NCBI GenBank assembly: GCA_900617975.1 | Contig: UZAE01012499.1 | Location: forward strand, 21,488-39,217 | Reading direction: 5' to 3' | DNA length: 17,730 bases | Origin: Rodentolepis nana | Taxonomy: Eukaryota > Platyhelminthes > Cestoda > Cyclophyllidea > Hymenolepididae | Part shown: positions 1 through 10,000 of the stretch, piece by piece | Layout: each line of letters opens with the position of its first letter | How positions within the stretch are numbered: position 1 is the stretch's first letter | Notes under the pieces: generated by a model | Told to the model about the DNA's origin: nothing | The model's input: only the letters and a program-made list of their open reading frames with translations | The model's database searches: none | Program-made: the position numbers and the translations under genes

Positions 1-1
1 T

Positions 2-922
2 GATCAACCAAAAAGCCTCTCTATCTCCATGAACCCATTAGCAGACATTGATGTAGTGTGTCGCACCCAACTGCTCGACTTCTTCAGGAAATCAAACACT
101 CCTCCAGAGCAAATGCGCTCACTGGCCCTTGAGACAATCAATGTCAACTATCCTGCAGATCAATGACTCCAAGTCTTCACTGATGGGTCATACATAGAAA
201 ACCAAGCAAATATTGGTGCAGGTGTCTTTTCTGAACTCTTCTTTTTCTACGCAGCAGCGGGACACAATAGATCCGCTTTCGAAGGAGAAATAGAGGCTAT
301 TAGGATAGCACTATGCCAATTATGTTGCCTGGATACGAAATTCACCAAAGTGGTGATACTTTCGGACTCACAGTCAGCAATAAACTCAATTGGAAACAGA
401 GAGACACCCAAAACAGTTGAGATAAAGGAATGTAGAAAACTCTATGAGCTGCTGAGAGAGGAAGACAAAACAGTGGTCCTACAATGGATTCCTGGTCACT
501 GTGGCATTAAAGGCAATGAGATTGCTGACACACTTGCTAAGAAGGGGACAACAATTTTGCAATGCATGGACCGGCCCATGTCTTTCCACACAATGAAGGC
601 CTTAATCAGGAGAGAATTCCAGACCTCAAGGTACAACGAACTCAAAGCTCGAACAAAGGAGAAACAGTGGACAGTGGCACTCTCCGACATACCCGACTGG
701 CCAAGAATCGAAGCCGTTGCTGAGTTTAGACTACGTACCGGACACGATTGCTTGGTAAAACACCTTCACAGATTGGGAGTATGCACTCAACCCTCTTGCC
801 CCCTATGCAACCTTCAGGAGGAAATGGAGAAGACCCACCTGATTCGGTGTCCAGCCCTAAAGACAACGACGGAAAGCCAGAGATACTGGGAAGCAAGAAG
901 ACAGCTAATGAATTTCTATTAA
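2..922 (+). pseudogene. Non-LTR retrotransposon 3' end: RNase H domain and C-terminal zinc-knuckle-like tail (partial, one nonsense codon)
   Basis: This is the end of an ORF2-type polyprotein of a non-LTR (LINE) retrotransposon; the endonuclease and most of the reverse transcriptase would lie left of the window. Frame 2 is open from base 2 to the TAA ending at 922, except for one TGA at 164-166. The RNase H core is visible: D in TDGS (182-184), E in FEGEIEA (287-289), D in LSDSQSA (365-367) and the final D in GNEIAD (527-529), preceded by the WIPGHCG motif. In this family RNase H removes the RNA strand during target-primed reverse transcription. A C-x4-C-x2-C-x9-H-x3-C array follows near 780-860, after the GHDCL-type motif usual in arthropod elements. 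The TGA sits where related elements carry a Trp just before the first catalytic Asp, so a TGG-to-TGA change is likely. An ATG-less start at 350 would omit the first two catalytic residues. The copy is called dead or nearly so. Confidence 0.9.
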
Positions 923-1031
923 TTAACTGCTATATATGTACCCCCCACCCATGGGGGAAGCTAAAGTCAAAGTTTAAGGGCTAATGAAAAGTATCATAAA
1001 GTCTGCCATTTGAAATAATAAAAATAATAAT
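923..1031 (+). mobile_element. 3' UTR and simple-repeat tail of the left-end non-LTR retrotransposon
   Basis: The element's noncoding 3' end follows the RNase H stop. It contains a C-rich run (941-950), then AAGGGCTAATGA (976-987), then CTGCCATTTGAAATAA (1003-1018), and ends in an (ATAAT/AATAAT)-like tail to about 1031. The last two words recur with the same order and spacing at 17604-17646, which supports calling this the conserved 3' end of a family. The exact insertion boundary and target-site duplication cannot be fixed because the 5' end is outside the window. Confidence 0.8.
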
Positions 1032-1717
1032 GTTTATTAATATCTGTTGTCTATAAACTCTTCCAGTCGACACTCTCATTGCTCTTAATTAACCTGCCTA
1101 CATCATGACTTTGCAGATATTTGTACTGATTCATTTATTTACTAATTTAATTTCTAATTCAACGAGAACATTACAGTTATCGTAATGGGAAAGCCTTTCA
1201 ATTTAAGTGTTGTACAAATTTTGAACTTGGGATTTAGGTTATGCGCCCTGTGTCTCTTAATTCTTGTTCTAATTTCCTTATGTTCAAGACTTAAGACTTG
1301 CTGCATGTTTCCAACTTAAATTAATTTATCTATTGACTGTTAATCTCAAGTACCTTTTTGTCTTCCAATAGGACAAAACAATAGCTGATCGAAAATAGTT
1401 GATATGATTTAAGCATAGCAGAACTTACAACTAGGTCGTAAAAATATTAGATAAATCAGAGTAAAATTTAATGCATCTATTACTCCCTAATCAATTTTCA
1501 TTGCACCGTGCTACTAAATGGCAGCAACTGGTTTTAGACCGATTCCCATTCATTCTTACCTTAGACCCCTTATAGTGTACATATTCTATTGTTTCTAGTT
1601 GGTGAGCTCATTTTCGCTCTTAACCCCAATGGGTTACTTGCCATCTTGTCAATAGAACAAGCGGGTCTAAACTGGCGTTACGGCCGCAGTGAGGCAGCTT
1701 CTATGACTTTGAGTTGT

Positions 1718-1764
1718 GGGGGGTGGGGGGAGGGGAGGAGGGGAGGAGGGGAGGAGGGGAGAAG
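1718..1764 (+). repeat. G-rich tract with about 3.5 copies of GGGGAGGA
   Basis: Runs G6-T-G6-A lead into tandem GGGGAGGA units at 1732-1739, 1740-1747 and 1748-1755, and a half unit at 1756-1759. Six G-runs of four or more lie within 45 bases on the plus strand, which meets the usual sequence rule for an intramolecular G-quadruplex. It lies outside the recognised genes. Confidence 0.85.
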
Positions 1765-3201
1765 TCACCAATGGTTGTCCTATTGATCAGTTAGTTACTG
1801 AGGTTCCCATAACAATCTCTAGGGTAGTCTAAGTGAACTCTAAAGAACAGACCACATAACAAAAATCCTTCCAAAGATAAAAATTCAATTAAACTTTTCC
1901 TCGAAAATTCATGGCGAGAAGTGCTTGTTTATATGGCTGATCTAATCTCAATAGGCCTCTGGGTATTGTAACAAATTCTCATTTTTCAACTTTCAACATT
2001 AAGTGGAGCATTAATAGCTGTATATCTCTTTTGCGAATAGCGCTTCTTTGAAGCAGAGTGCAACCGGGTAATTTAGCCAGGCTTAATCGAACGTCGATGG
2101 TTACAAGCAATATTAATGCCGAGTTACAAAAGGTGGATTTTGACTAAAATAATCGGCTTCCTACTTTGCGTGAAAATAGTTAAGTTTACTTGGGTGAATT
2201 GATTGAAGATGTGTCATTTGGGTGCGAGAGTTCGAATTAAACGGTGTCTACACTAAATCAACATTCTGAATTTACTCTAACTTGGTTTAAATGGATCTAG
2301 TTCGGCTCATATGTGACTGTTCTGTAAGAATAAACATGTTAAAGCCCCATTTTATAAAGAAATTAAATTATTTTGCAATACTTAGGTGAACAAAAAGAAC
2401 AAAATATTTTCAAAATGACCCAAGCGACTGATAGAAATAATCAACTATGGCGGTAATTCTGAAGAGGTGCAGGTTTCCAAGTCTCAGTATCAAGGTTGGG
2501 CATATGTAATCATTCATATGCTGCCCAATGGTTTTGGTTACAGAGGCATTACGCTTAATCGATACTTCTGGTATCGTATATATCACTTTGGTGTCGTTTC
2601 TGCTATTACATTTTAGCGAAGAAGTTGTGAGACTACAGCCACCTAATGAGAAATTTTTTGGCGAAAAAAGATGGCAGAGTCGTCTGTTGGACAGATGGTG
2701 GAAGTAGGGCAAAAATCCCATAACAATCGCAGGTCTTTTGCTGTTAACACTAAGGTCCTAGATGAATATAAAAGAGTCTGACACTTTTGATGAAATGACA
2801 CAGAGGGCCTATGAATAAATTTGATGAAATCTCAATGAACGTGGGTGCAAGTAAGAGAAAACCTAATCATTCTTCTTTGTTCTTTTCGAACTCATTTAAA
2901 TAGAATATTCTAAGAGAAAATATTCGCCTTTTACCGTATTTAGGAATTTGGATAGGAGAATATAGTGAGACGAGCTTATGAGACAGGCATTTATTGCTTG
3001 AGTAGTTGCCATTTGACAAAGTAAATTACTTTTTGGGTATTAATTTGACAGTTTAACTGAGAAAATTAGCATTCATAATATAAACCCAACAAGCGGATGG
3101 AGAATTTTATTGGAGGAACATAATTTTCCATCTAATGCTCATCATTCACAATGATATTCCGGACCCAAAATTTTCTCATTTTATCTTCTTGATAATCAAC
3201 A

Positions 3202-3224
3202 TTTTTTATCTTCATGATAAAAAT
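3202..3224. repeat. Short AT-rich inverted repeat
   Basis: TTTTTATC and GATAAAAA form an eight-base perfect stem around a loop of about five bases. It may be chance in such AT-rich DNA. No gene or transposon end is attached to it. Confidence 0.4.
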
Positions 3225-3288
3225 TGATATTTTCAAAGATTTGGGTTATATAATTAAAAAATGTAACAAATCGATGGGCAATTATCCC

Positions 3289-3336
3289 ATAATCTCTATA
3301 AATATGCTCTACTAAATATTTACCAGTAGAGATTAT
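3289..3336. repeat. Overlapping inverted repeats, cruciform-capable
   Basis: The ten-base arm ATAATCTCTA at 3289-3298 is perfectly complementary in reverse to TAGAGATTAT at 3327-3336. A nested seven-base pair, CTCTACT at 3307-3313 and AGTAGAG at 3325-3331, shares part of the right arm, so two alternative hairpins compete. It lies downstream of the FARP gene's 3' end. No function is evident. Confidence 0.55.
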
Positions 3337-3550
3337 ATTTATTAAACGCCGCAATCAACAGAAGTAAATTCGCACCCAAAGCAATAAGTTTTGCATAGCA
3401 CCATTTTCTATTTCTAAAATATGGATCCTTTGCAAGCATTTCCCCCTTTTTTAATTTAAAAATTTAATCAACAATCAATAATGGTTTCTAGAAATACTTG
3501 AATTTTAATTGCCATTTTCTGATCTCGACTTTAAATTACATTCCGAGTAA

Positions 3551-3556
3551 TTTATT
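3551..3556 (-). promoter_or_regulatory. Candidate polyadenylation signal (AATAAA on minus) for the FARP gene
   Basis: TTTATT on the plus strand reads AATAAA on the minus strand, about 400 bases after the FARP stop codon. It is the first canonical hexamer I found downstream. A variant ATTAAA lies much closer (plus-strand TTTAAT at 3938-3943), only about 11 bases after the stop, and would give a very short 3' UTR. Which one is used cannot be told from sequence. Confidence 0.25.
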
Positions 3557-3954
3557 CAAACGAGAAGGGCATCTTATTATTATCTCTGCAAATGGCCTCA
3601 GAAATAAAGACTAACAAGTCGAACAGGATCTAACATATTTTTAACGCTTTCCTTAAAAGGTCCAATGGTCTATAAACTTTTTTTCAAAGGAGACACATTC
3701 GGTAATTTCCAAAAAGACCATAGCCAATATTCTTCAGCAGATAATATCTTTCTAGTAATTCAGGTTTCTTCATAATTTACAATGATGATTGACAAAATCA
3801 GCGAGAAAAAGAAGAGACAGAAGTGGAGGAGGAATCGGAGGAGGAGGTAAAAGGCCAAGCCAAGAACAAGACAGGGAGAAATAAAGAAAGATAATTGTAA
3901 AACTGAATTGAATTACTGCAGATCACAACTAATGCCATTTAATCTCCAAAACCA

Positions 3955-4096
3955 TCACCTTCTGTTTTTATCAATGGAGGTCGAAACGTCAGCAGTAGAG
4001 GTAGCTGACGTTGTCGTCGATGTGACGTTGTGACGCGAACTAATCAATCGCTGTCGGGAGCTCGTTCCGGCAGCACTACTCAGGCAATCAAACCAC
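3955..4096 (-). CDS. FARP: FARP terminal exon G: PH2 helix end and Ser/Thr-rich C-terminus
   Basis: 142 coding nt ending in TGA at 3957-3955. The acceptor TACTATTTTAG is 86 bases from the exon F donor. The first base completes the Arg of FER, giving FERWFDCLSSAAG, which matches the FARP PH2 helix FERWMEVI. The tail that follows (46 residues in all after the Arg) is rich in Ser and Thr (VTSTTTSATSTADVSTS) and ends IDKNRR. It does not resemble the vertebrate tail, which is usually divergent. The exon is too short for simple ORF finding. Confidence 0.92.
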
Positions 4097-7000
4097 CTAA
4101 AATAGTAAAACACTGAGTAAGAATTTTTTTGCCATTTTGAATAGTTTTTTTAAAAGTGGTTTAAGTAAGTGGGAAATATTACCTTTCGAAAGATGTTTGG
4201 CTGTCATCACGGAAGAAGTAGACATGATTTTTGAATTGGAGTTTGAAGACAAATTCCTTCCGGATGTTGTCTTCTGGAGATGGGATGGTTATGTTGTAGC
4301 CAAGAAGAGGCAGACTAGCCAGTGGGAAGGCATCTTGATAGCTCTTGTGGAAGAAAAGACAGAGCTGAGTGAAAACCACCCAAAGCTTCTGCCACCCGTT
4401 GCTGTTCTTGAATTTTCGGAGTAGATAACCACTCGTTTGATACTTAAAAGAAATAGGAAATAGATAAAGCATCGATTGAGGCAAATGGGGCTGTTCTAAG
4501 TGGATATACAAAGTTTTAAAAAGGTCATACCTCATTAGCTCGAAGAATATCGGACATTGAGAAAGTGGAACTTCTGTGCCAACAGACATGCACACTGGTT
4601 GTCGCTCTGTGAAGAATTTTTCCTGTGTCATGATTAGAAGATTGACTATTTGAAACCTCTAGAACAAAAAAAGTGGAAATAGAACTCAAAGAAGGAACTT
4701 AAGCAGTATTTTCTGTTAAGCTTTAATTTTGGACTTGGCAGTGGCAATTTTAATTTCAATTAAATTTGCTCGTTTTCAAAAGTAAAGGTGTCTCCAGACT
4801 AGTACTTTACTTCAGCTGATTAGTCACAGTCACAATAAAGGAAAAAATATAATTGAAGGTTCATTTGTGATGTTTAAATAAAACTCAAGCCTACTTTATA
4901 GATATATTGGAGAGATATTCAAGAGCGAATTATCCTTTTGAAATACTTATCCGACACTTTAATCGTAAAGGCTAGGAAAACACATTTTTAATCACTTCAA
5001 ACGTTCATGGCTCCTTGTTGGCTTCCGAATGAAATTGAGAATTCAAGTGGAGCAACATATTTAAATATATGATTAAAAGAGATACTTATTGATATTTATT
5101 GAATGGCGGCGAGGAGAAGCTAGTACATTGACGTTTCAGATGGTAACAATGTAAATAAGTAATTCTTGAAGTCTGTCTTTATAAGGAAGTCAACAACTTG
5201 AACTCGGTTCAACCTATTTGAGATCGCTCCGTGTAACGACTTCCAAACGTATTTATATATTGAGACCAGGAAAAGTGATACAAAATGAGACCTTGAACGT
5301 AATCAGAAGTCACCTTTTCATGTTTCAAATCCATGCGGCGAAGAGAAAAAATATTCATACTCGTTTTCTGGAGCAAAATTATTTCCCAAACAGGGCCAAT
5401 AAACCATCAAGATGTCGACCTCAAATGACTTTTGGGAATTTCATTCGATCATCTCAGTCAGTTTCAGTTTATTCAGAAGAGAAGAGTTGAAAAAGCGCGT
5501 AATTTGCCGATGACGCTTTCATTCTTATTCAGCCGTTGGACGAAGTTAACGCTGAACAGAAATATTGATGGAATGACTTACATAAAATGCTATGACCAAT
5601 ATTGTAGATGTCATTTCACCTGTCCATTATCCAACGAATATATACCTCCCACTTCACCATGAACGGATGTGATGAACCTTCCTACGTTTTAATTGCTTTT
5701 GGCAATCTTATCATCCTGTCTATTGTTTTAAGATGAAAATGCAGCAACGTGGCACGATAGAAAGTCGACTAACCAACAGGCTCAGGATCTCGTAAACGCA
5801 AATAATCCAAAGAGAAAAATTAGGGCATTCGGGCATTACACGATTTGAAAGTTGACGCCTCAAGGTTTCCTGAGCTCAAATACATTTATACCTATTCCAT
5901 GCTGACACCTACATTAAACGTTCTTATTTCGTTATTTCTGAGACTATTTTCCAATTTAAATTTTCCATTGGCATAGGTAATAGTACAATCGAGCCATTTC
6001 TCAATGGCTCACCAACGAGCCAACCGTTTAGGCCTAAGAGTTTACCGACTTTGTCATAAAAGCCAAGACACCTTGTCTAGTGGTAAAGACCAGTAGTTAC
6101 AAGAAATAAAAGACTGGCCTTCTCATACATCCCTAAAAAGAAATGAAGAAGACTGAGTAATTCAGAATGACTCACCAGATCGTTCTGACTTAGCGTCGTC
6201 GTCTTCATCAAGGATGGTAGAATTCGTTGAGAGACCACCAAGAAGGGCTGAGGCAGCAGAAGCGGGAGGAGGTGGAGGAAGGGATGCGGTTGTCTTGGCA
6301 GCGAGAATGGCGCGAGAAATGTCCTCCAGCCACCGGTCACGTTGCCATTCAGATGGTGCTGCCACAATAAAGCAACGATTCCCCGAGTACACCGTAAAAC
6401 TCATTGTCGATTCAGCCTCTTCTACCATCAGGTCCTGTAGTGGGAATTGGCCATGCACCTGGAAAGGGAATAACGACCATGTAAGCAGCTGAATTACTTT
6501 TTATTATGAATAATTTAGTCAAATCTTTTCCGAATTAAAAACCTATACATCATAAATTACGGTGATTTTTCAGTTTATAAATAATTTTATCTTGAGTTAG
6601 TCCAAATTTGATATTCAGTTCGCCACCTGGGCCTCTATGTTTCTAGTAGCTTGAACTTGATCAAGTTGCTTTAACTAAGAAAAACTCAAACCCGCACCAG
6701 ATGTGGCCTAGTTGATCTGGCGCCTGTCGTCATCTGACCCTTGTTTATTCATCCTAAAGCCTAAAGACAGAGTTCTTGAAGTTCTCCCCCCCCCCTCCCC
6801 CAATACTCCGGACTTTCTTTTTGTGTATTAGGAAGTTCTTCAGGCAGAAAGTAATAGGTAATAAGCAATAGTAATAACGTAGGAGGGTGATAGTTCGGCA
6901 CAAACCTTATGGCTACACACACACACTCTCTCTCACTTTAAAATTATTGACAACTTTGGGCTCTGCAACTTCAAATCTCTCTCTCCCATTAGATGTGATC

Positions 7001-10000
7001 ACAAGGCGCACGCTACAATGTTCCACCCTTGCTGTGTCGGAGAATAGGAAAATGTCAAATTGTAAAATAATATAAACAAACACAAATCAATGTGGTTTAT
7101 GAACTACAGTCAATGTCTGTCACTCCCTTCCAAAATATCAAAATATCCACCCCCCTCCCATCTATTTGGCTGAACTGTCTAGTCTAATGTCTAGGCAACA
7201 ACAGGAGTGATGTTAAAGGTATTTGCTGTTGTCATTATTTGGACGCATATTCTCGCAGACTCCTCCGTTTCTATTGAAGGCAACGTTTCTGAAATCGCTT
7301 TCCGTTATTATTTCAAATGTTATTCCTCATAATCTTGATATTAGTTAGTCAACTAAGACCATTAGAGGATGAAATGGTAGAAACAACTAAAAAATTTGAA
7401 TTTTCCACTTGAGGATTTAAAAGACCTATAGGGCGATAGGTTAATTGGTTACACTTAAAGCTTCAAATTCTTTATAAAAGGAGATCCCCAAATCGCTTAG
7501 AGAAAAAATCGAATACCTTTAGTGAGTTTTATCGAGTACACTAAGAATGCACTCGTTAGGTGACTGTTCATGTACTGATGCATCGATTTTGGACTTCTAC
7601 GCTTAGACTTGATTAAACAAGGCCACTTGTGAAGAAGCCATTGCTGTCAGTACTGATCAGTACCATTCAGCCAATCATTTAGCCCATATCCAATTCTAAA
7701 TAAGTGCATTAATTATCTCGAGAGACAACAGTGGTGTAGGTAGCAAGTCCTCTGCTGCGTTTGAAATGAACATGTCAGTCTCGTGAACTCGTTCATGGCT
7801 TCGAGTTTCAAATTAATCCAAGTGGCAAAACAGACAACAAAATGACCAACAAGCTCTAACTGTTGTGGATAGGAACTCACACGGAAATTTAGGGAACACA
7901 TCTTCAAAATTTAGCTTAAAACTTTCAGCTATATTTCCCTTTTGAGAAGACAGGGGGGACTAACAGCAACCAGAATTTAAATACAACAAGAATCACGAAA
8001 TTCGGATGTCACTCCCATTACACTCCCAGTCAGCCATAATTTTGCCAGTTTCTGAAATAAAAGGACAAGTCAAAGAGTTCGTTGACAAATACCCTAACTT
8101 TAAATGGAACAAAGATTTAAAAGGTTTATATATATATATAGTCAGGATCAGGATAGGTTGTGTCTCAGAATAGCTACCAATTTTAAACACTTCAATGGCA
8201 AATTTTGAGATCAAAGCTAACATAAAATTTTTACCAGAACTAAATTTGAAATATTTTCTGATCATAGAAGATCTATAATAGGTTAATGGGAACTCTGTAC
8301 CATGTAGGGTAGTCATTTGCGATTGAATCAAACATATTAAAGGAGGGAAGGGGGGGGGGGAAGAGTGCAACTTGATGGCGACCCATGAGGAGGGGGACTC
8401 ACAACAGCATGAAAACACATCTCTTATGCAGATCAATGAATTACCATTGAGGAGAGTGCCAATGAAGTGGGAATCGCATGCGGATCAGAATTTTCAATTC
8501 ACACAGAAAATCTTGGCCTGAACAAGGCATTGGTGGGTACGATGGGTTCCAAAAGCGTTGCAGGAAAACCAACTGATCAAAAGAGCTGAACTTCCTTTAG
8601 GAACTTTGACAAAGATGGAAGCAAATGAGGAAAATATTTTTAAGCGCTGCGTTACAGGAGATGAAACATGGATCTACCAATTTGATGCAGAAAGGAAAAT
8701 TCATTCAAAAGAGTGGAATCAAAATGGAATATCTGGTCACCTAGCAATATGGCAAGTGACTTATCATTGAAAGGCCTTTAAAGGCTTTCTAAAAATTAAT
8801 ACGAGTTTGGGAAAATTGATACGCTAATATAAGCGAGTTTCTTTGGGATTAAGTACTTTTAGGACAATCACTATCTCCAAATTATCTGAATCGAAAGCAA
8901 TTGCGCCGAATTAGATCATTTGTCTGATCAGGGCTACACAACTAATGCACAAACACCAAAAAACAAAGGTTTTACAGATCAAATCGGAAGAAGTGTTCGA
9001 ATTACAATAAGTTGAAAGCGCACTGAATGTCAAAAGACCCGAAAATGATCAGCCCATATTTAACTAATAATATTCATTTGTGTTGAAATGTATGAATTTG
9101 AAATCTAAAAGAGAAATTGAAGTCGCATTAGATTTTCATAGTTTTGATACAATTGATCAACAAAATTCAGTTAGAGTTGATGCGTTTCCCTATCAATCGG
9201 CGAAAGCTTATTGGCCTAAGAATACCGGCATATCTATTAATTCTAAAGAAACTAGATGAAATTTGACACAAAATCCCTATTTGTCAGAAACCTATTTCAC
9301 TTCATTAACTTATAGTTACTCAGGCAGCAACTTTAACTCTAAATCTTGTTTGAACCGATCCCTACCTCAGCTCTTATCTCCAATTCTATGCGGTTGAATT
9401 CTGCTAACTCATTTGTCCTCTTTATTAATATCTCCCTCTTTGTGTTCCACAAAATTCTCATTCAATCAATATTCCTCTTTCTCCTTGCAGCTTTAAATCT
9501 TGAGACCCGTATTTCATTCCAGCAAAATATACGAGGGTGTTGAAGAAAAAGGAGTTGTGATTGCAAAATCTCCAAATTCTTCATTTCTCCTCTTCAGTAA
9601 TTGCATTAGTGATGAAAGTTAAAAGACACAGCATTTTGACATAAAGAGCTAAATAAAGGGTATGAAGAGAATGACGATAATACGTGAAAATTGGAGATGG
9701 GAAGGGGATCAGGAACCCACCTAGTGATAGTTTACCTCAAACAGTCAATTTCCTAGTGAAAACATAGAGTGGACTTGGCTGACGGCACCCAATGTATCTA
9801 CTCTCATAGGCTGTTTAGTTAACAATGTTGTCATCTAACTATTATTCGATAAATTAGAATGGCACTCCCAATTAACTCCACATTGTTCACTTATACCATT
9901 GGCATGACTTACTTCGATCAGTGTCAACATTCAATAAATATTTCATTGTAATTTTTGCATTCTATGTATTTATTACTTAAGAGATACCTTACCTTGAACT

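Larger units (their letters stand above)
1032..3550. other. AT-rich intergenic stretch, no gene recognised
   Basis: This stretch lies between the retrotransposon tail and the presumed 3' UTR of the FARP gene. The longest open frames are 65 codons on plus (1589-1786, ending inside a G-rich repeat) and 103 codons on minus (2410-2721). Neither shows a motif I recognise or plausible splice context. It contains the GGGGAGGA tandem tract at 1718-1764 and inverted repeats at 3202-3224 and 3289-3336, listed separately. Slightly GC-richer patches near 1660-1710 and 2040-2100 are unexplained. Confidence 0.6.
6459..9992 (-). other. FARP intron (exon C to D), 3.5 kb, with transposon relic and simple repeats
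   Basis: This is the largest complete intron in the window. It contains a C10-T-C5 run, a CA/CT microsatellite, a (TA)7 run, a G11 run and the mariner-type relic at 8413-8770, all listed separately. Other frames, such as 7713-7907 minus and 9346-9543 plus, carry no recognisable domain. Confidence 0.8.

Noticed and set aside
2410..2721. Minus-strand 103-codon frame downstream of FARP
   Set aside because: No motif recognised and no clear gene context; kept only as a note in the intergenic entry.
4137..4424. Plus-strand 95-codon frame
   Set aside because: Antisense shadow of FARP exon F (PH2), which is strongly conserved on the minus strand.
4443..4631. Single long minus-strand frame read straight through from 4631 to 4179
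   Set aside because: It would put exon E out of frame and lose the HVCW motif. The 88 nt between 4443 and 4530 has good GT/AG ends and is better taken as an intron.
5218..5662. Two overlapping plus-strand frames inside a FARP intron
   Set aside because: No recognisable motif, ordinary AT-rich composition, and no partner exons.
6214..6492. Plus-strand 92-codon frame and a second minus frame over the same bases
   Set aside because: Shadows of FARP exon D.
9530..9540. TACGAGGGTGT and, at 16282-16288, TACGAGG, which resemble ends of some mariner elements
   Set aside because: Both point the same way, no inverted partner was found, and the shared word is short.
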